Assembly: GCA_002412705.1 (NCBI GenBank)
Contig: DHVO01000160.1
Span: 28,993-38,407, forward strand
Length of the DNA: 9,415 nt
Direction: 5' to 3'
DNA from: Bacteroidales bacterium UBA5206
Lineage (GTDB): Bacteria > Bacteroidota > Bacteroidia > Bacteroidales > Tenuifilaceae
Below the pieces are notes generated by a model, which did not search any database, was not told where the DNA came from, and saw only the letters and a list, made by a program, of their open reading frames with translations. Shown in pieces: positions 5,966-9,415 of this stretch. Both the position numbers and the translations under genes were made by a program. The first letter of the stretch is position 1, and each line of letters opens with the position of its first letter.

Positions 5966-8441
5966 ATTCTATGCATTCCTGTATTGCGCTAAGTAGTATT
6001 TTGGGAAGAAGCGGTTTGGTTAGGTAGGCTCTAAATCCCATATCAAGGCACTGCTGTTTCTCCTCGTGCATTGCATATGCCGTTTGGGCTATAATGGCCT
6101 GTTCTGGCTTTTTCTTGAGGATTGCTTGTGCTGCCTCAATGCCGTTCATAATGGGCATTTTTATATCCATTAGCACAATGTTGTAGTCGTTGGATTCCAT
6201 AAGTTCCACCGCTTCCTTTCCGTTATGTGCCCAAGTAATATTAACACCCGTTGGATTTAGCACCTCCTTTAGGTATAGGTAGTTCATCTCCTCATCCTCG
6301 GCAATAAGCAGGTTGATGTGTTGCCACGAGCTAGCCGCGGTATCGCTAGTAGCGCTGCGTTGCTTTTTCTGCATGCTTTGGCTAGAATCCCAAAGGGCTC
6401 GGGTTTTGTTTGTTATGGGAACTCTAAAAAAGAAGGTAGAGCCGGCTCCCTCTTCGGACTCAAGCCATATGTTCCCATTCATTAGCTCAATAAGCCTTTG
6501 CGAAATGGTTAGCCCAAGTCCCGTGCCTCCATATTTTCGGCTCAGGGTTTCGTCAACTTGTCTAAACTGCTCAAAGATTTGCTTGCGGTGCGACTGCGGA
6601 ATTCCTATTCCTGTGTCGGCAACCCAAAACTCAAAGTGAGTCTCCCAAATCTTTAGCCCAAGGGATATGGTTCCTTTGTCGGTAAACTTAACGGCGTTGC
6701 TCAGCAGGTTGCTCAGCACCTGTTTTAGCCTTAGCTGATCTAGAATCACTCGCAGCTCACTAATGCCTTCGGGTACAATAAGGTTTATGTTGAGATGCGC
6801 CTTGTCCTGCGAAACGGCCATGTTGGTAAATAGGGAGTGCTGCTCGCGAAGCAAATCAATAAGGTTAAACTCCTTTTCCAGAATGGTTATTTCGCCAGCC
6901 TCAATTTTGGCTATATCAATAATGTCGTTTATTAGGTTGAGCAGGGTGTTACCACTACTATTAATAAATTTAACGTACTCCCTTTTTTGGTCGTGCGACA
7001 AATCGGGGTTAAGCAAAAGGTTGGAGAAGCCAATAATGGCGTTCATGGGAGTTCTAATCTCATGGCTCATATTGGCTAGGAATGCAGATTTTAGCTTGTC
7101 CGATTGCTCTGCGCGCTCCTTGGCAACACGTAGCTCCTCTTCTGCTTTGTGCTGTGCTGTAATGTTTCGGCCAGCGCCCACTAACCCAATTAGCTGCCCT
7201 TTCTCATCAAAAAAAGGAGTGCGGTGGGTTGATAGTAGCAGCTTTTCACCATTGGCAGGTGTAATCCACCTTTCGTCTATAACGGGCGTTTTGGTGGTGT
7301 AGGCCTTTAAGTCTGAGTTGAGAATTTCCTTTGCCAGCTCAGTGGAGAATATGTCGAAATCGGTTTTACCTAGAATCTCGTTCTCATCGTTTATTAGCGC
7401 ACCAAAGGCGTTATTGTAATTAACGTAGCGACCATCCTTATCCTTATGGAAAAGCGGGTCGGGAATGGCGTTGATGAACTGACGTAAAAGGGTGCGCTCC
7501 TTTACCAACTGCTTCTCCGTTTGCTTACGAATGGATAGCTCGCTATTTAGCTCCTGGGTTTTTTGCTGTACGGTTTTGGTTAGCGACCAGTTCCAAAGGG
7601 CAATGGTAAATAGCGCAATAACAAAGAAGGATATGGCAATTACCGATATCCACATAATCCTTTTGGGAATTGGGGTTGACGACTCACCAAACCACTTGTT
7701 GTATATGGCGTCGTACTCGCCTGTTGCTTTAATAATGGCTAGCCCTTCGTTTAGCCTATCGGCTAGTCCGGGTAGGTTCTTACTAACGGCAAAGCAGTAG
7801 CGTCTTGTTTCGAGAGGTGGTCCAAATGGAACAATGTTTTTTAGCTTGAACTCCTCGGCATACCTTAGCGCCGATAGCTTGGAGAGTATAGCGGCATCGT
7901 GCTTGCCCGATGATAGTAGCCTAAGCGCATCGGCTTGGGTCGATGCGTACACAACGGTTATATTGTTTAGCCCCTTAACAATATCCTCAGAAATGTCGCC
8001 TTTTTGAATAATTATCTCCTTGCCGCTTAGGTTGTCGTAGTTAAAGTTTTTTTCGTTGTCCCTTACAAAAAAGGAGTATGACACAATGGAGTGGGGCTGA
8101 GTAAAATCAACGTATTTGGCCCTTTCGGTGCTGTAGAATAGGCCTGCTAGAATATCAACTTTACCCGTTTCGATGTTGCTAATAACCTCGCTCCACGTTT
8201 TTAGCTCTATGTATATATTTAACCCCATAACCCTAGATATCTCGCGTATAAGGTCGATGTTAAAACCATCGGGTTCGCCCTTTTCGTTGGAGAACTCGTA
8301 TGGGTAGAACATGGAGTCCGACTGGACTATGTATATAGGCTTTTGCAGAGGTTCTCTGGAGTCGCGGGGTTGCGAGAGCGAAATGCTGCTTAAAAGGGTA
8401 AGCGCAACAAGAATGGTGATAAGGGCTTTTAGGTATCGCAT
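5964..8441 (-). CDS. Hybrid sensor histidine kinase with periplasmic SBP_bac_3-like sensor, PAS and receiver domains
   Basis: An inner-membrane kinase of 825 residues. In order: signal peptide (1 to about 23), a periplasmic solute-binding-protein family 3 domain (about 35-252), a transmembrane helix (262-284), a helical linker (286-320), a PAS domain (about 316-430), the HisKA dimerisation domain with SHEIRTP (His460), the HATPase domain with N-box NLLSNAVKF (578-586), G1 DTGIGIP (609-615) and G2 GGTGLGLTIS (638-647), and a C-terminal receiver domain with acidic pair Glu715/Asp716, phospho-acceptor Asp759 in LMDIKMP, Thr787 and Lys809. It has no DNA-binding or HPt domain, so phosphate must go to a separate partner. 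In the sensor, STERAKYVDF keeps the Arg (107) that binds amino-acid carboxylates, but the usual second Asp is Ser187. The ATG at 8439-8441 lies 2 nt after the stop of the upstream kinase, which suggests one operon and translational coupling. The ligand is unknown. Confidence 0.95.
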   Translation of the reverse strand: MRYLKALITILVALTLLSSISLSQPRDSREPLQKPIYIVQSDSMFYPYEFSNEKGEPDGFNIDLIREISRVMGLNIYIELKTWSEVISNIETGKVDILAGLFYSTERAKYVDFTQPHSIVSYSFFVRDNEKNFNYDNLSGKEIIIQKGDISEDIVKGLNNITVVYASTQADALRLLSSGKHDAAILSKLSALRYAEEFKLKNIVPFGPPLETRRYCFAVSKNLPGLADRLNEGLAIIKATGEYDAIYNKWFGESSTPIPKRIMWISVIAISFFVIALFTIALWNWSLTKTVQQKTQELNSELSIRKQTEKQLVKERTLLRQFINAIPDPLFHKDKDGRYVNYNNAFGALINDENEILGKTDFDIFSTELAKEILNSDLKAYTTKTPVIDERWITPANGEKLLLSTHRTPFFDEKGQLIGLVGAGRNITAQHKAEEELRVAKERAEQSDKLKSAFLANMSHEIRTPMNAIIGFSNLLLNPDLSHDQKREYVKFINSSGNTLLNLINDIIDIAKIEAGEITILEKEFNLIDLLREQHSLFTNMAVSQDKAHLNINLIVPEGISELRVILDQLRLKQVLSNLLSNAVKFTDKGTISLGLKIWETHFEFWVADTGIGIPQSHRKQIFEQFRQVDETLSRKYGGTGLGLTISQRLIELMNGNIWLESEEGAGSTFFFRVPITNKTRALWDSSQSMQKKQRSATSDTAASSWQHINLLIAEDEEMNYLYLKEVLNPTGVNITWAHNGKEAVELMESNDYNIVLMDIKMPIMNGIEAAQAILKKKPEQAIIAQTAYAMHEEKQQCLDMGFRAYLTKPLLPKILLSAIQECIE
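6895..6923. repeat. 29-bp direct repeat shared by the two kinase genes, copy 1
   Basis: This stretch matches 9387-9415 in the same orientation at 28 of 29 bases. It encodes the HisKA segment IIDIAKIEAG in both genes, so it reflects paralogy and is not a mobile repeat. A second pair, 6150-6173 and 8660-8683, matches at 23 of 24 bases over the receiver LMDI motif. Confidence 0.7.
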
Positions 8442-8443
8442 GG

Positions 8444-9415
8444 TTACGATAGTTTTTTGTGTGGCTCTTTCTTAAAGAACATAAAGCTATGCAGGGTATC
8501 AATTAGCTCTTCGGGCTTAATGGGCTTGGATAGGTAGTAGTCGAAACCCACTACAGCACCCTTAACCTTATCCTCGGCCATGGCGTAGGCCGTTTGGGCA
8601 ATAACAGGCAGCTCGGGGTAGGCTTTTTTTATGGCCTTGGTAGCTTCGTAACCATTCACAATGGGCATTTGTATATCCATTAGAACTAGTGATATGTCGG
8701 GATTCGATTCCACAATTTTAATGGCCTCCTGTCCATTTTTGGCTCTTAAAACGGTGGCACTGGTAATATTGAGTATCTCCTTTATAAACATAAAGTTTAT
8801 CTCCTCGTCCTCGGCAACTAGTATTGTTTTTCCGGCAAAGGAGTTGGTTTGTATCCACTCGTTACGCTCGGTTATTAGGCTATTGTTTACGTTGGGTATT
8901 ATAAGCGGAAGAATAAAGAAGAATGTGGAACCCTTCTCTGGTTCGCTCTCAACCCAAATACGACCACCCATTAGCTCAACCAACTTTTTTGATATGGCCA
9001 AGCCAAGTCCTGTGCCGCCGTACTGCTTGGTAACGGTTTCATCGCCTTGACGGAATCGCTCAAAAATCACGTTAATTTTCTCCTGGCTCAAGCCAATGCC
9101 CGTATCCCTAACATAGAACAGTATGGTTGCATTGTTCGGAACCATGTAGCCATACTCTATGCGGCCTTCGGAGGTGAACTTAAGGGCGTTGTTTAGCAGG
9201 TTAATGAGTATTTGCCGTAGCCTAAACGGATCGCACAGTATTCCAAACTCATCGTTGGCTATGGCCTCGTGCTTAATAAACCTTATGTGCTCCTTTTTAT
9301 GCTTTACCTTCTCGGTTTGGAAAAACTCGTGGAGCTCGTACAGCATCCTGTTAACCGATGTGTTGGATTTGGCTATTTTAAGCTGACCAGCCTCTATTTT
9401 GGCTATATCAATAAT
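8444..9415 (-). CDS. Hybrid histidine kinase, C-terminal part (5' end outside window)
   Basis: The frame is open to the right edge of the window, adding 23 codons beyond the Met at 9346. These read as the end of a HisKA domain (IIDIAKIEAG), so that Met is internal and the sensor part lies outside. Counting from it, the HATPase domain shows N-box NLLNNALKF (49-57), G1 DTGIGL (81-86) and G2 GGTGLGLAIS (110-119). A receiver domain follows with Glu179/Asp180, phospho-acceptor Asp224 in LMDIQMP, Thr252 and Lys274, and the protein ends in a short basic tail. It is a close paralogue of the kinase encoded just downstream: in the 66 residues from G1 through G2 I count about 42 identities by hand. The stop TAA (8444-8446) is 2 nt before the next start, so the two are very likely co-transcribed. 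Its input signal cannot be judged from this window. Confidence 0.93.
   Translation of the reverse strand: MIDIAKIEAGQLKIAKSNTSVNRMLYELHEFFQTEKVKHKKEHIRFIKHEAIANDEFGILCDPFRLRQILINLLNNALKFTSEGRIEYGYMVPNNATILFYVRDTGIGLSQEKINVIFERFRQGDETVTKQYGGTGLGLAISKKLVELMGGRIWVESEPEKGSTFFFILPLIIPNVNNSLITERNEWIQTNSFAGKTILVAEDEEINFMFIKEILNITSATVLRAKNGQEAIKIVESNPDISLVLMDIQMPIVNGYEATKAIKKAYPELPVIAQTAYAMAEDKVKGAVVGFDYYLSKPIKPEELIDTLHSFMFFKKEPHKKLS
9387..9415. repeat. 29-bp direct repeat shared by the two kinase genes, copy 2
   Basis: Partner of 6895-6923, differing at one base. It reaches the window edge, so the match may extend further to the right. Confidence 0.7.

Noticed and set aside
6763..7302. A 179-codon open frame on the plus strand inside the histidine kinase gene (and others like it opposite both kinases)
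   Set aside because: It lies antisense to HisKA and PAS coding sequence with strong protein motifs, and its own translation shows no recognisable domain; it is a shadow of the real gene.
3435..8441. Both convergent neighbours encode exactly 825 residues
   Set aside because: The proteins are unrelated in domains and sequence; the equal length is a coincidence.
9344..9346. ATG as the start of a separate 300-residue ATPase-receiver protein
   Set aside because: The frame continues upstream through a recognisable HisKA end (IIDIAKIEAG), so this Met is internal to a longer kinase.

Overview
The window looks like chromosomal DNA of a Bacteroidota bacterium, probably of the Bacteroidales/Marinilabiliales type. 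Three things point there: moderately AT-rich DNA, upstream regions carrying the Bacteroidota -7 motif TAnnTTTG instead of clear Shine-Dalgarno sites, and a gene set typical of that phylum (BY-kinase of exopolysaccharide clusters, AMP-ligase/ACP/PlsC fusion, hybrid histidine kinases with a binding-protein-like sensor). The assignment is inferred from style, since no rRNA or marker gene is present. No tRNA, rRNA, CRISPR array, insertion sequence or phage gene was seen.

Layout, left to right. (1) 1-756, plus strand: the C-terminal ATPase/kinase domain and tyrosine tail of a Wzc-like polysaccharide co-polymerase, whose 5' part lies outside the window. (2) 783-1667, minus strand: a complete PPK2-type polyphosphate kinase convergent with it. 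A GC-containing inverted repeat spans the junction. (3) 1668-1865: divergent intergenic region with a good -7 element just before the next gene. (4) 1866-3296, plus: a 12-helix MATE family exporter with a forced TTG start. (5) 3435-5912, plus: an 825-residue protein joining an acyl-activating (AMP-forming) ligase, a carrier domain and a PlsC-type glycerolipid acyltransferase. (6) 5940-5965: a strong terminator that can serve both strands. (7) 5964-8441 and 8444-9415, minus: two hybrid sensor histidine kinases in tandem, 2 nt apart. The downstream kinase is complete and has a periplasmic SBP_bac_3-like sensor; the upstream one is cut by the window end.

How the genes fit together. The window holds at least four independent transcription units, and I see no single multigene system in it. 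Most of it concerns the cell envelope and signalling: capsule/EPS export control, drug or metabolite export, phospholipid acyl-chain recycling, and a two-kinase phosphorelay whose final output protein is not in view. The most interesting points are the order and completeness of the ligase-ACP-PlsC fusion, the Asn in place of the first Walker A' Asp of the BY-kinase, the non-canonical ligand pocket of the kinase sensor domain, and the close paralogy of the two adjacent kinases. I found nothing that I can honestly call a wholly new system.
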